From Deltaproteobacteria bacterium (GTDB lineage Bacteria > Myxococcota_A > Polyangia > DRWM01 > JAAZOP01), in contig JACRCX010000160.1 in the NCBI GenBank assembly GCA_016218815.1, positions 1 through 60,600 of the forward strand: a stretch of DNA of 60,600 bases, written 5' to 3'. The position numbers and the translations under genes are program-made. The notes under the pieces were generated by a model. That model was not told where the DNA came from. It did not search any database and saw nothing but the letters and a program-made list of their open reading frames with translations. Each line of letters opens with the position of its first letter. Within the stretch, counting starts at the first letter, position 1. Positions 35,310 through 44,702 of this stretch are shown here, in pieces.

Positions 35310-35718
35310 TGTTCCCTTTCGGTCGGACGACGGCCTCATCCGCGTTCCCGTCCAGGTCTGGGGTGTCGGGCTGGCCCCGAGCCCGCTGAGTTTCGTGATC
35401 GACACCGGCACGCCACGAACCCTCATCGACGTGGAGGCGGCCCGACGTCTGGGCTTCCTTCCCGAGCGCGCGATTCGGCCATCCCGGGTCGTGACCGCCG
35501 TCGGCGTGGAAGGGGGCTACGTCGTCGTAACGCCGCGTATCCGCGCCCTCGGCTGGGATCGGGACGAGTTCGAGATCGCCTGCCACCTCCTGGGTGCCAC
35601 CGCCCGCGTCGACGGCCTCCTCGGCGGGGACTTCTTCGACGGACTCCGGCTCGTCATCGACTACGGAACCGGTGTCATCGAGTTGATGGAGTCGGCCCGG
35701 GCAGGCCGCCCGGACTGA
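35302..35718 (+). CDS. Retropepsin-like aspartic protease
   Basis: A 138-residue single-domain aspartic protease of clan AA. The active-site triad FVIDTGTPRTLID is at about residues 31-43, and a second half-site GLLGGDFFDGLRLVIDYG near 105-122 matches the flap/closing hairpin of this family. Such proteins act as homodimers, each giving one Asp. The gene overlaps the preceding small gene by eight bases. There is no signal peptide or membrane anchor, so it is likely cytoplasmic. The substrate is unknown. Confidence 0.8.
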   Translation: MPSVPFRSDDGLIRVPVQVWGVGLAPSPLSFVIDTGTPRTLIDVEAARRLGFLPERAIRPSRVVTAVGVEGGYVVVTPRIRALGWDRDEFEIACHLLGATARVDGLLGGDFFDGLRLVIDYGTGVIELMESARAGRPD

Positions 35719-35881
35719 CGGTCTATGCCAGGAGAACGAGGGGCACCGGAACATGCGGGACGGACGGGCGACCGGCGCTTCCTTCCGCCCTCATGCCGCT
35801 CCGTACTGCGCTCGTCCCGTTGGGGACGCAACCATTGCCGCAGCACTGGAGCGCAGGTTCGGACGTCTGGGCGGGTAGGTG
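35719..35881. other. Convergent intergenic region
   Basis: The 163 bp lie between the stop of the protease gene and the stop of the AddA-like gene on the other strand. A word CCCGTTGGGGACGC at about 35817 also occurs near 34979. No strong terminator hairpin with a T-run was found. Confidence 0.35.
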
Positions 35882-38800
35882 TCAGGGGCGGCTCACCGTC
35901 CGCACCCAACTCACCCCGCTGACGTACAGCAGTCCGACTTCGGCCACGGTGTAGCCCGCGGCGGTGAGGACGCGGCGGTAGGCCTCGAGCTGCGGGGCGT
36001 ACGTCGAGAGGTGCGGGATGTCGGCGAGCGACGTTGCCGCGGAGTCGCCGGCCTTGAAGTCGATCACGATCAGCTTCTTGCCGGGAAGCTCGACGACCAG
36101 GTCCGCGCGGCCCGCCCAGACGACCTTCTTGGCCAAGCCGTCGTCCAGGCCGACCATCGGCCACTCGAAGTGCAGCTTGTGGCCGAGAAGTTCGGAAAAG
36201 CCCGGCAAGCCGTCGCGCACTGCGAGGCCCAGGTCGACCAGCCATCGCGCCAGGGCGGGCGACTTCGTCTCCCAGCGTCGCTCCAGGTACGATGCCGCAT
36301 CCTCGACCTTGGGCCCGGCCGCGAACTGCCACTGCGCAAACCAGCCGTGGACCACGTCGCCCCACGTGCTCGGCTCCACGCCGTCCAGCCCGGCGACCGC
36401 CGGCCGCTTCGGAGCCGCAGCGCCGAGCACCAGCTTCGCGCCCTTCCGGAACGCCGCCTCCGCCGTCGTCGCATCGATCCCGAAGTCGGCCGCCGACGAG
36501 GGACGCGCAATCCGTCGTCCCGGCTCCTCGTTCCACGGTCGCTTCAGCTCGGCCTTGCGCGCGGTCCGCTCCCGGACCTTGCGCGCCGGTACCGTCGTCG
36601 TCGGCGCGTCCACCACCAGCGCCGTGACGTCTGCCTCCAGGTCCTTCAGCGCCGCCGCCAGGACCGCGTCCTGTTCCTGCGCCGCGGCCTTCTTCCCCTT
36701 GGCCTTCCCCTTCGGCGGCGGCTCCGCCGGCGGCGGCTCCGCCGGCGGCGGCGGTGCCGGCAGGAGAGCCGTGCGCAACGCGCCGACGAATGCCTTCCCG
36801 TTCTTCGGCGGCTTCCCCAGCGCGAAGGTCACCGTCGTCTTCGCGCGCGTGAGGCCGACATAGAACATCCGCAGGCACTCCTCGTCCTTCTCGCGCCCGC
36901 ACAACGCGCTCCCCATCAAGGCCAACGGGTCGCGGCACGGTTGCAGTCCACCCGTCGGGTCGAGCGACACGCCCAGCAGCAGTCGGCCCTGCGGCATCGC
37001 GAGTGCGTACGACTTCCCGCTCCGCACGCCGCTGCTGCCCGAGTCCCCGTCGAGCTGGAGGAGCGCCACGTGGTCGAATTCGAGTCCCTTCGCGCCGAAC
37101 GTCGTCGTCACGACGACCACCTTCCTCCGCCCGTGCAACCGCACCAGCGGCAGGTCGGTCGCCGCCGCCGCCGCGGGGTCGTCGATCGGCGTGAGGCGCT
37201 CCAGCACCGACCGCGGGTCGACGCCGTCGGCCTCCGCATCGCGCACGACGTCGAGCAGGATGTCGAGCTGCGCGAGCGCGACGCCGTCGTCGTGCTCGGG
37301 ACCGGCGGCGACGATCGGCCGCCAGGCGAGTCTCGACACGACCCGCTCGAGCACCTCCGCCGTCGGCTCGCGCCCGAGCCGCCTGCGGCCGTCCCGCAGC
37401 ACCTCCAGCGCCGCTGCGAGCCGCTCCCCGTCGGCCTTCTCCAGCGCCGACAGATCGACGGCCGGCCCGAAGAGGCGTCCGAGGCTGCCGCCGTGGCGCA
37501 ACAGCAGCAGGCCCCGATCGGAGACGCCGATCGAGGGATGCTTGAGCAACCCGACGAGCGCGAGCTCCTCGGAAACATCCAGCAGCGTCCCGAGCAGCAG
37601 GCGCAGGTCGACCGCGACCCTTGACGAGAGCAGCGTGCGGTCGCCCCAGAGCTGCGCGTCGACCTCGTACGAGCGGAGCTGCTGTGCCGCCCATGCTCCC
37701 ATCGCCCAGCTCCGCACGATCACCGCCGCGGACTCGTCGCGGTGTTTCGCCCAGCGAGCGGTGAGCCGTTCGGCGAACGCCCGGATGCACTCGTCGTCGG
37801 GGACCACGCCCTTCGCCGCGGCATCGATCACGACGAGCGGCGTCGGCCACTTCGCGTCCTTGACGGGCCCGTCCGTTGCGCCGTCAGCCGCCCTGAGATC
37901 GCCCAACGGGTCGACGCCGCGCAGCCCGAGCCGCCCCAGCGCGAGGAACAACTTCTTCTGGACCTCGACCAGCGGCTTCGACGAGCGGTAGTTGCGGTCG
38001 AGGTCGGCGCTCGCGCCGGCCTCGTCGGCCTCCTTGACGAGGGTCTTCCATCCGAACGGGTCGGCGTCGCGGAAGCGGTAGATGGACTGCCGCGCATCGC
38101 CGACGAAGAAGGCCTGGGCCGGCTTGCCGGGCCGCTTCATCGCCTCGAAGGCGCGGTAGAAGCCGAGCTGCGCCGGGTTCGTGTCCTGCAGCTCGTCGAC
38201 CATCAGCACGTCGTAGCGCGCGGCGAGCGCCTCGGGCGGCTGGAGGCAGAGGCTCGTCGCCGCGAGGAGCAGCTCGTCGAAGCCGAGCCGGCCGTTGCGG
38301 GCGAGCGCACGCAGCGCCCCGTCCCGAGCGGCGAGCGCCAGCTCGCACAGCGCCTGGCGATGGGCGGCAGAGCGTTCGCGGGCTGCCTCGTCGCACCACG
38401 GCGCCAGCGGCGACTTGTCGCGCCAGGCGTCCCAGACGTCCCAAACCAGCGCTTCCTCGGCCGGCAGGCCGAGGTCGTCCATCGCCCGGGCGAGCGCCGC
38501 GACGAACGCGTCGTGCAAGATGTTCGCTTCCTTGGTCTTTCGGATCTTCACCACGAAGTGCAGCAGAGCGAGCGGCGGCGGGCTACCGGGCTTGCGCAGC
38601 CACGCTTCAACGGCCGCCCTGTGCGGCTCCACCGCGGTGGAAGCCGCGAGGGACGTCTGCAACTCGGTCGCATACTGCCTGGCCGCCGGTGCGAACGCCT
38701 TGCCGAGCGCGGCGAGAAGATCGTCCAGCGAGGGGAGGGTACCCGGCTTGCCCGGCGTGCAAGCCAGCGCGTCCCAGAGCGCGGGGACGCCGGTGCGCGC

Positions 38801-39343
38801 GAGCTTCGCCACGTCGGCGATCGCCTGGCCGACGTTCAGCTCGCGCAGCAGCACTTTCGCGGCGGGCGAGAGCGTCTCGAGCTGCTCGCGCGCCGCGGCC
38901 TCGTAGGACGGGACCGGATCGCCGCCCGGCTGAATCGGGCCGTCGATCCACACCTTCGTGCCGTCGCGCAGCCGGAAGTGCGCTTCCAGGGCGAACTCCT
39001 GCACCAGGCCCAACGCGAAGGCATCGACGGTGCAGACAGGCGCCGCGTCCAGCATCGCCAGCGAGCGCAGCGCCTGTTCCTGCGTCACCTTGGTCGGAAG
39101 GCAAAGGTCGGTCAGCGCGTCGCGCGGCGCCTTGGGGTCGGCGATGGCGCGCAACACACCGGCGAGCCGATCGGCCAGCTCCGCCGCCGCCTTGCGGGTG
39201 AAGGTGATCGCGACGATGCGGTCCGCCGAAGTGCCGGCCAGGTGCCGCAGGTAGTGCCGCAGCAGCAGCGTCGTCTTGCCCGAACCGGCCGGCGCGGTGG
39301 CCACGCGGGTCCGGGGGCTCAACGGGTCGAGCATCCGCGTCAT
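35882..39343 (-). CDS. AddA/RecB-like UvrD-family helicase-nuclease
   Basis: A 1153-residue superfamily-1 helicase with a C-terminal nuclease. Seen motifs: Walker A APAGSGKTT (17-25), Ia ITFTRKAAAEL, II LMVDELQDTNPAQ (about 381), III FVGDARQSIYRFRDAD, IV LDRNYRSSKPLVEVQ, and VI MFYVGLTRAKTTVTF. The end has the PD-(D/E)XK elements GRADLVVELPGKKLIVIDFKAG (about 1080-1095, broken here by strand boundaries). A Pro/Lys-rich linker (PPPPAEPPPAEPPPKGK) precedes the nuclease. With the upstream AddB-like protein it should form an AddAB-type complex that resects double-strand breaks for recombination. The ATG overlaps the AddB-like stop (ATGA). The lower helicase part is divergent, so a specialised role is possible. 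Confidence 0.85.
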   Translation of the reverse strand: MTRMLDPLSPRTRVATAPAGSGKTTLLLRHYLRHLAGTSADRIVAITFTRKAAAELADRLAGVLRAIADPKAPRDALTDLCLPTKVTQEQALRSLAMLDAAPVCTVDAFALGLVQEFALEAHFRLRDGTKVWIDGPIQPGGDPVPSYEAAAREQLETLSPAAKVLLRELNVGQAIADVAKLARTGVPALWDALACTPGKPGTLPSLDDLLAALGKAFAPAARQYATELQTSLAASTAVEPHRAAVEAWLRKPGSPPPLALLHFVVKIRKTKEANILHDAFVAALARAMDDLGLPAEEALVWDVWDAWRDKSPLAPWCDEAARERSAAHRQALCELALAARDGALRALARNGRLGFDELLLAATSLCLQPPEALAARYDVLMVDELQDTNPAQLGFYRAFEAMKRPGKPAQAFFVGDARQSIYRFRDADPFGWKTLVKEADEAGASADLDRNYRSSKPLVEVQKKLFLALGRLGLRGVDPLGDLRAADGATDGPVKDAKWPTPLVVIDAAAKGVVPDDECIRAFAERLTARWAKHRDESAAVIVRSWAMGAWAAQQLRSYEVDAQLWGDRTLLSSRVAVDLRLLLGTLLDVSEELALVGLLKHPSIGVSDRGLLLLRHGGSLGRLFGPAVDLSALEKADGERLAAALEVLRDGRRRLGREPTAEVLERVVSRLAWRPIVAAGPEHDDGVALAQLDILLDVVRDAEADGVDPRSVLERLTPIDDPAAAAATDLPLVRLHGRRKVVVVTTTFGAKGLEFDHVALLQLDGDSGSSGVRSGKSYALAMPQGRLLLGVSLDPTGGLQPCRDPLALMGSALCGREKDEECLRMFYVGLTRAKTTVTFALGKPPKNGKAFVGALRTALLPAPPPPAEPPPAEPPPKGKAKGKKAAAQEQDAVLAAALKDLEADVTALVVDAPTTTVPARKVRERTARKAELKRPWNEEPGRRIARPSSAADFGIDATTAEAAFRKGAKLVLGAAAPKRPAVAGLDGVEPSTWGDVVHGWFAQWQFAAGPKVEDAASYLERRWETKSPALARWLVDLGLAVRDGLPGFSELLGHKLHFEWPMVGLDDGLAKKVVWAGRADLVVELPGKKLIVIDFKAGDSAATSLADIPHLSTYAPQLEAYRRVLTAAGYTVAEVGLLYVSGVSWVRTVSRP

Positions 39344-42300
39344 GGCGCCGCCTCCTCGTCGCTCTGCGCGGCCTCGTCGGGTTCCTCCTCGTCGGGCCCG
39401 AAGGTCGGACGCACGCGGCACAGCTCCTGGAAGTCGCAGTATGCCCCGTGCCGCCGCAGCAGCGGGCACGCGTCGGGGTGGGGGATGGCCGGGTAGAAGC
39501 CGTCGCGCGACAGATCGAGCAGCGTCCCGAAGACCGTCCGAGCGCGCTCGATCGCCTCGCGGCTCATCGCGACCTGCGCCTCCTTGAGCGCCCGCACGCC
39601 GTCGATGCGCACGTGCTCGACGACGAGCGGTTGCTTGCCGGCTTCCGGCAGCCCGCTCGCCTCCAGGGCCAGCGCGTAGAAGGCGAGCTGCGGCTCGGTG
39701 AGCGTGGCGGCGAGCGAAGCGGCCTTGGGGATCGACTTGCCGGTCTTGTAGTCGGTGATGCGGAAGCGCCCGGCGTTACCCTTCGGGCCGCGCCGGAGCA
39801 CCACCTGGTCGATGCGCCCGTGGACCTCCAGGTTCGCCCGACCGAGCTTCAGCTCGCACCTCGGGGTCTTCGGGCCGGCGTCGTGACCACGCCCGAACGA
39901 GTACTCGCCGCGGAGCACCTCGAGATCGCCCTGCGGGTCGTACCCGATGTGCTCCAGGAGCGGCCTGGCCTCCTGGCACAGCCGTTCGAGCGCCTTGCGA
40001 ACGTCCTGCCGCGGAAGGCGGTCGTCAACGTCCCGCTTGCGCGCAGCGCTCAGCCGGTGGCCGATCACCGGTGCCGCGGTGGCCATCTGCTTCTCGTCGG
40101 CGTGGGTGGCGGCGAGCGCATCCACGAGCCCCTTGCCGAGATCATCCAGCGGGCCGCCCTTGAAGCCCTCACCCAGGAGATCCAGCACGGTCTGGACCGC
40201 CTCGGTGTCCTTGATCGGCTTGAGCGCCTGCTGCAGCTCGGCGAGTTCCAGGGCCTCGACGCCGGACACCCGCTTTTCGACGTAGGACTCCCAGTGCCGC
40301 TGCCAACGGGCGAGCAGGCCGTCCCGGGCCGCCTGGACCGCCTGTGTCGCGTCCGGGATGCCGCGCGCCGCCAGCGCTTCCACCATTCCCCGCTTCAGGC
40401 CGTCGCGCAGGGCCTCCTTCAACTTCTTCTTCGCCGCCGTCAACCGGGCTGCAGGCACGGCGAAGCGGACTCCCGGCGTGGCGAGCTCCAGAGCCTTGTG
40501 GACCGCGTTGCCGACCTCCATCGGGTCGACATCCTCGTCGACGTCCCGGCGCGCCTTGAGCCGCAGGACCGAATCGGCGAATGCGCGGTAGAGGCACTGC
40601 GAAAAGCCGCGGAGCTTCGTCGCCGACAGCGTGAAGTCCGGTGGCAGGCCGTCGCCGCCCTTCGCCGTCGCGCCGCACTTGCCGAGCCACGGGTGCAGGT
40701 CCTTCGGGAACCGTCCCAGGTCGCGGTCGAGGTGCTCGGCCAGGGACGCGTCCGGGTCGAGCGGCTCGACCTTGCCTTCCGCCTCGAACGCCGACCCTTC
40801 GCGCGCCCACTCGGCATCGATCTGCAGGCTCAGCGGGTCGCGCGTTCCGGTGCCGGGGCCGTACGCCGCGCGATCGGCCGTCTCGGGCAGTGCGGCACCG
40901 AGACCGTAGCTGTCGCGCTCGGCCTTCTTGGCGTCGGGCAGGTCCAGCGCCAGCAGCACGGGCGGCTTGACGCTCCGGCCCGAGGCGTCGGTCTCGGCGA
41001 CGAGCGCCAACACCTCGCCGGCGCGGGAGGCAGCCCAGCGGACGAGCGCCAGGCGCTCGGCGACCGCTTCCTCCCCCGTCGGCAGCTCCAGGGCCCGGCG
41101 GCTCTTCGCGTCGAGGAACGGGTCCGGCGGCGGTGCCTTGGCCAGGCCCTTGTCGTGGACGCCGGTCAGGATCAGCTTGCGGCTCGGTCGGCCGTCATAC
41201 TGCTCGTAGCGCAGCACCTGGACGCCGGCGTCGACTCGACCGCTCGGGACACCCCCCGCGAGCGCCTCGTCGAACGCCTCCTCGTCGGCAGGGCGCGAGC
41301 CGTCGTCGGCGAGCGACCGGAGGATCGCGCGCGCCAGTCGATCGTCGCGCGGAGACGAGAGGCCGAGCTCGGTGACCAGGCGGGCCATGTCCCCGAGTCG
41401 CCCGCCGGCGTGCGCGTGCTTCGCGAGCGTGCGCAGCAGCGCCACGAGCGCGCGTGCGGAGACGAGTCGGCTCCGCGCGCCCTCGGCCTCGTCCGGGTCT
41501 TCCTGGTCCAGCTCGGCCTGCCGCAGGTCCGCGAGCCGTCCGGCGGCCTCGAGCCAGTCTTCCAGGGACCCGCGCACGCGGCGGCATTCGAGGATCAGCG
41601 CGTGCAGGTGCTTCACCGATGCGTGGGGCTGGTCGGCGCCGGCGACCGGGTCGAACGCGGCCGCGGCGGGGGCGCGGGAAAGGATCGGATCGGTCGCCAG
41701 GCGGAGGAGATCCTGGGCCTCGAGCGGCTCCGCGCCGCGCGAGGCGAAGAGCGGGAGGAGGCGGCGCAGCAAGGCGACCAGGGAGTGGTCCCGCAACGGA
41801 GAAGAGCCGTCCGCGGCGCAGGGGATGTCGTTGCGCTGGAGCGCCGCGCGGATGCGGTCCTCCGTCGCGGCGTCGGCGACGAGGATCAGGGTCCCATCGG
41901 CCGGCGTTGCCTCCTTCGCCGCCACGCGCGCTTCGGCCGAGACGTCGGGGACGCGGCGAGCGGTCAGCGGCTTGGGCATCTTCGACAGCGGTTCGCCGGC
42001 CTGGACGAACCGCGCCTTCAGCGTCGCCAGGATGGATCGTTCGAGCGCCGTGACCTGGCCCAGAAAGGTGAAGGGGGCGGGCGCGAAGCCGACGGCGAGC
42101 GGGCGGGGATGGGGCTCGTCGCCCGCCAGCAGGCAGCGGCACCCGTCGAGGTGATCGGGACAGGTCCAGTCCGTCTCGACCAGGGAGAGGATCTCCTTGC
42201 GCAAGCCCTGGAGGTCGGCGCCGGCGGCCTGGAGGCACTGAGCGCGTTCGACGTGTTGCCGGAGCAGGCGGCGGAGGCCCGGGCGTTCGGCCAGGTGCAG

Positions 42301-42576
42301 CTTCCAGGGGTGATTGTCGGGGAGTTCGAGCTTCGTGTGGGGCGCCGTCCGCGCGAGCGGCGTCGGTGCGGCAGCGCGCGAGAGACCGGCGATGGTGGTG
42401 AGGTGCAGGCCCGGCCACCCGGTCGGGCCGCCTTCGGCGCTCCGCTGCTCGAGCTGCCGATAGACCTCCCGCTCGGTCGCCGCCGTGCGGCAGACGACGA
42501 GCAGGTCCTCGCCGTGCGCGAGCGCCTTGCGGATCTCGTCCAGCCACGTCGCAGGCTTGTGCCGTTCCACCGCCAC
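39340..42576 (-). CDS. AddB-like nuclease subunit
   Basis: A protein of about 1078 residues, the AddB-like partner of the next gene. It begins with an inactive helicase-like part without a Walker A. The C-terminal 430 residues are a PD-(D/E)XK nuclease with GRIDQVVLRR and RITDYKTGKS (about 935-943), then QLAFYALALEASG. Cysteines consistent with the AddB iron-sulphur site are present: FSQCLYRAF near 659 and CPLLRRHGAYC...ELC near 1036-1052. The start is a GTG, either at 42576 or at 42570; the second has better spacing (about six bases) from the GGGAGG box. Downstream it overlaps the AddA-like gene by four bases. Follows a WYL regulator gene in the same direction. Confidence 0.8.
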   Translation of the reverse strand: MAVERHKPATWLDEIRKALAHGEDLLVVCRTAATEREVYRQLEQRSAEGGPTGWPGLHLTTIAGLSRAAAPTPLARTAPHTKLELPDNHPWKLHLAERPGLRRLLRQHVERAQCLQAAGADLQGLRKEILSLVETDWTCPDHLDGCRCLLAGDEPHPRPLAVGFAPAPFTFLGQVTALERSILATLKARFVQAGEPLSKMPKPLTARRVPDVSAEARVAAKEATPADGTLILVADAATEDRIRAALQRNDIPCAADGSSPLRDHSLVALLRRLLPLFASRGAEPLEAQDLLRLATDPILSRAPAAAAFDPVAGADQPHASVKHLHALILECRRVRGSLEDWLEAAGRLADLRQAELDQEDPDEAEGARSRLVSARALVALLRTLAKHAHAGGRLGDMARLVTELGLSSPRDDRLARAILRSLADDGSRPADEEAFDEALAGGVPSGRVDAGVQVLRYEQYDGRPSRKLILTGVHDKGLAKAPPPDPFLDAKSRRALELPTGEEAVAERLALVRWAASRAGEVLALVAETDASGRSVKPPVLLALDLPDAKKAERDSYGLGAALPETADRAAYGPGTGTRDPLSLQIDAEWAREGSAFEAEGKVEPLDPDASLAEHLDRDLGRFPKDLHPWLGKCGATAKGGDGLPPDFTLSATKLRGFSQCLYRAFADSVLRLKARRDVDEDVDPMEVGNAVHKALELATPGVRFAVPAARLTAAKKKLKEALRDGLKRGMVEALAARGIPDATQAVQAARDGLLARWQRHWESYVEKRVSGVEALELAELQQALKPIKDTEAVQTVLDLLGEGFKGGPLDDLGKGLVDALAATHADEKQMATAAPVIGHRLSAARKRDVDDRLPRQDVRKALERLCQEARPLLEHIGYDPQGDLEVLRGEYSFGRGHDAGPKTPRCELKLGRANLEVHGRIDQVVLRRGPKGNAGRFRITDYKTGKSIPKAASLAATLTEPQLAFYALALEASGLPEAGKQPLVVEHVRIDGVRALKEAQVAMSREAIERARTVFGTLLDLSRDGFYPAIPHPDACPLLRRHGAYCDFQELCRVRPTFGPDEEEPDEAAQSDEEAAP

Positions 42577-42707
42577 CTCCCTCTTCGGACCGTCCCCGCT
42601 ACGCGCGGGACGATACGACGCTCATCCTCGCGACCGCACGCCCCGGATGCCGCAGAAACGGACCACCACCGATTCCCGCACCCTCGTCTCCACCGCGCCG
42701 GGCGGGT
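42577..42707 (-). promoter_or_regulatory. Gap between WYL regulator and AddB-like gene
   Basis: These 131 bp contain an imperfect inverted repeat, GTCCCCGCTACGCGCGGGAC (42592-42611), close to the AddB-like start. It could be an operator for the WYL protein or a weak attenuator. No other signal was found. Confidence 0.35.
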
Positions 42708-43697
42708 CTATGGCTGGTAACGTCGGGCGGTGGCGGCGGTCTCGTCGCGGAGCTCCTTCCGTTTGTCCTTCGGCTCGAGCAGCTCGGCGTGCCTGCCGAA
42801 CGAGAGGATCCACGCCTTGATCTCGGGCCAGCCGCACGCCTGGATGCCGACGTCGACGGCGCCGTCCTTCAGCGCCGTGACCTTCTGGCTGTGGTGGAAG
42901 CGGCGCTCGCAGACGAGCGGCGCGACCTCGCGCGAGAAGCGCACGCGCACGTCGAGCACCGCGCCGTCGAACGCGCCGAAGCTCTGCTGGACGAACGCGC
43001 GCGCGTCGAAGCCCTTCGGCGGCCGGAAGGCCTCCTTGGTCAGCGTGACCTCGTCGAACCGGTGGACGGCGTAGTAGAAGGGCCGCTTGCCTTCGGCGAG
43101 GCCGCCGATCGCGGCGACGTAGAGCACGCCCTTGTGCGGGAACACGGCGAGCGGCCGCAGCTTGTACTGCTTGGGCGGGCTGCCGAGGTACAGCGGGCGG
43201 TAGGTCACGTCCAGCACCCGGTGCGAGACGGTGGCCTCCAGCAGATCCTCGAGCAGCTCCTGGCGGACCTGGACCACCTCGGCGCTGGGCGGCGGCGGGA
43301 AGGCGGCGAGCGCCTCGACGCCGAACTGCTGCACGTGGTTCGGCAGCGCAGTGGCCACCTTGCGCGTGACCGACTGCAGCGCCGCGTGGAGCTCGGTGCC
43401 GGCCACGAGCGGTGCGGCGGCCTGGATCGCCAGGCATTGCGCGAGCAGCTCGGTCGGGTTCACGACGACCGGCGTCAGGCCCTCGGCGGCCTTGGTCGCC
43501 TTCCAGCGCTTGTGTCCGCCGTCGTCGTGGGGGACCTCCTCAGCCCACTCCTGCTCGCACGCGAACTTGATCCAGCGCTGCGCCGTCCGGTGACTGCACC
43601 GGAACAGCGACTCGATTTCGTCGTACGTCAGGCCGAAATGGTGGGCCCGCAACGCATCGAGCAATTCCCGGACTTCGAAGAAGGTCGCCCTCGCCAC
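42708..43697 (-). CDS. HTH-WYL domain transcriptional regulator
   Basis: A 329-residue regulator. The N-terminal 65 residues are a winged helix-turn-helix (FGLTYDEIESLFRCSHRTAQ, then RWIKFA). The middle has the WYL-type region (RVLDVTYRPLYLGSPPKQYK; LRPLAVFPHKGVLYVAAI; AVHRFDEVTLTKEAF), here with VLDVTYRP and LYV in the usual ligand positions. The C-terminal WCX extension ends before RRYQP. WYL domains sense nucleic-acid ligands, and these regulators often control DNA-damage or defence genes. The start is a GTG with GAGGAGG seven bases upstream. It is first in the leftward WYL-AddB-AddA group, so it probably controls that operon. Confidence 0.85.
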   Translation of the reverse strand: MARATFFEVRELLDALRAHHFGLTYDEIESLFRCSHRTAQRWIKFACEQEWAEEVPHDDGGHKRWKATKAAEGLTPVVVNPTELLAQCLAIQAAAPLVAGTELHAALQSVTRKVATALPNHVQQFGVEALAAFPPPPSAEVVQVRQELLEDLLEATVSHRVLDVTYRPLYLGSPPKQYKLRPLAVFPHKGVLYVAAIGGLAEGKRPFYYAVHRFDEVTLTKEAFRPPKGFDARAFVQQSFGAFDGAVLDVRVRFSREVAPLVCERRFHHSQKVTALKDGAVDVGIQACGWPEIKAWILSFGRHAELLEPKDKRKELRDETAATARRYQP

Positions 43698-44015
43698 GTT
43701 GAACCTCCTCGTCGCCGTTCGCGATCGGACCCTGATGCTACACCGGCCGCGTCGCGTCGGTCCATCGGGCGACAGCGACGGTTGACGCCAACGCAGCGCC
43801 TTCAACGTGAAGAGCGCCCGCGATGCGCGCCTGACGCGTCCTGCGCGCCGCGCCGGTTCGAGTCCCCACCGGCGGTCAACCAAGAGACGCGACGGAGCGA
43901 CAGGAGTTGACGTGGTTGCGCGACCCGGCGGCGCGGACCAACGGGAGGCCCGCTGTTCGGGTCGTCGGGATGCGGTATCGTGGCGCCTGCGCGTTGGTGT
44001 CGGGCGGAGGTGGCC
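43698..44015. other. Divergent intergenic region, 318 bp
   Basis: It must hold the promoter of the WYL operon and that of the gene at 44016. A tRNA-3'-end-like stretch, GCCGGTTCGAGTCCCCACCG (about 43854-43873), is present, but the T-stem does not pair, so it is at most a degenerate fragment. A GGCGGAGG ribosome binding site precedes 44016. No operator recognised. Confidence 0.4.
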
Positions 44016-44570
44016 ATGGGGTACGAGACGCAGGTCGAGTTCATCGGTGTGGAACTGCGCAAGTCCCGGTTCGATGCCTTCCGGCAAGCGGTCGAGGAGA
44101 TGCGCACTGTGCCAGGCGGTGGGTCGCCGTTCGCGCACATGCTCCCGCACCTGCGGGTCGAGACGAACGTGTCGGGCTACCTCGACTGGAATCTCGACAA
44201 GTCCGCTCGTCGGGCGCTCGCCCGAGCCACCCACGAGATACCGGTCAAACCCCGGGCGATCGACTGGTCCGCGGTGAAGCACGTGTTCGTCGAGATGCGG
44301 GACGATGATGGGGGCACGTTCCTGCGGGGCAGGTGGTACGAGGCCGAGGAGTTCATCGAGTGGCTCTCCGGCTACTGCGTCGGCGGGCGGGTCATCCAGT
44401 ACAGCCTCGAAGGCGACGGTGCGGTCGGCGGGTGGGAGTTCAGCAGCAGGGGGGAGTGGCGCAAACTGGCGCTCACTCCGATCAGCGGCTGGCGACGGCG
44501 AAGCGCGCAAATCGGGCGACGCCGGGTCGCGACGAGACCGCGCAGAGGGTCGCGGACGCAACATGGATGA
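44016..44570 (+). CDS. Unknown small protein with junk-like tail
   Basis: A 184-residue protein starting MGYETQVEFIGVELRKSRFD; a GGAGG box lies five bases before the ATG. The body (1-150) is alpha/beta with LDWNLDKSARRALARAT, WSAVKHVFVEMRDDDGGTFL and GRWYEAEEFIEWLSGYC. It has no recognised family, though small proteins of this shape are common as immunity or accessory proteins. After about residue 155 the sequence becomes very basic (GWRRRSAQIGRRRVATRPRR) and ends where the duplicated DUF2786 fragment begins. The natural C-terminus has probably been replaced at that junction. Confidence 0.65.
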   Translation: MGYETQVEFIGVELRKSRFDAFRQAVEEMRTVPGGGSPFAHMLPHLRVETNVSGYLDWNLDKSARRALARATHEIPVKPRAIDWSAVKHVFVEMRDDDGGTFLRGRWYEAEEFIEWLSGYCVGGRVIQYSLEGDGAVGGWEFSSRGEWRKLALTPISGWRRRSAQIGRRRVATRPRRGSRTQHG

Positions 44571-44604
44571 GGGCGGGGCAGCCGGGTTCGGTGGTCGCGC
44601 CGGC

Positions 44605-44702
44605 AGAGAGCGCCTCGACCTTCCGCAACTTGTCGAGCAGGGCGGATTCGTCCATGGACGGGGAGCCGTATCGTCCAGCGAAGGAGAAGTCCAGCCGACC
44701 GC
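44605..44702 (-). pseudogene. Fragment of a DUF2786 gene duplicate
   Basis: The first 16-17 codons of the DUF2786 gene at 17276 recur here: MDESALLDKLRKVEALSAGA against MDEAALLEKLRKVEALFAGA. Similarity covers about 100 bp and continues upstream of the start codon (44655) into the promoter-side DNA (GTATCGTCC and GTCCAGCCGA on the plus strand). After GATT the match stops and an unrelated frame follows. It is therefore a broken copy carrying the 5' end and upstream region. It shows that pieces of the 15-27 kb island have spread to this second site. Confidence 0.7.

Noticed and set aside
36715..36760. GGCGGCGGCTCCGCC tandem repeat in the AddA-like gene
   Set aside because: A codon repeat encoding a Pro/Glu linker, not a separate genetic element.
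43854..43886. tRNA-3'-end-like sequence GGTTCGAGTCC
   Set aside because: The T-stem does not pair and no anticodon arm precedes it. At best a degenerate fragment.
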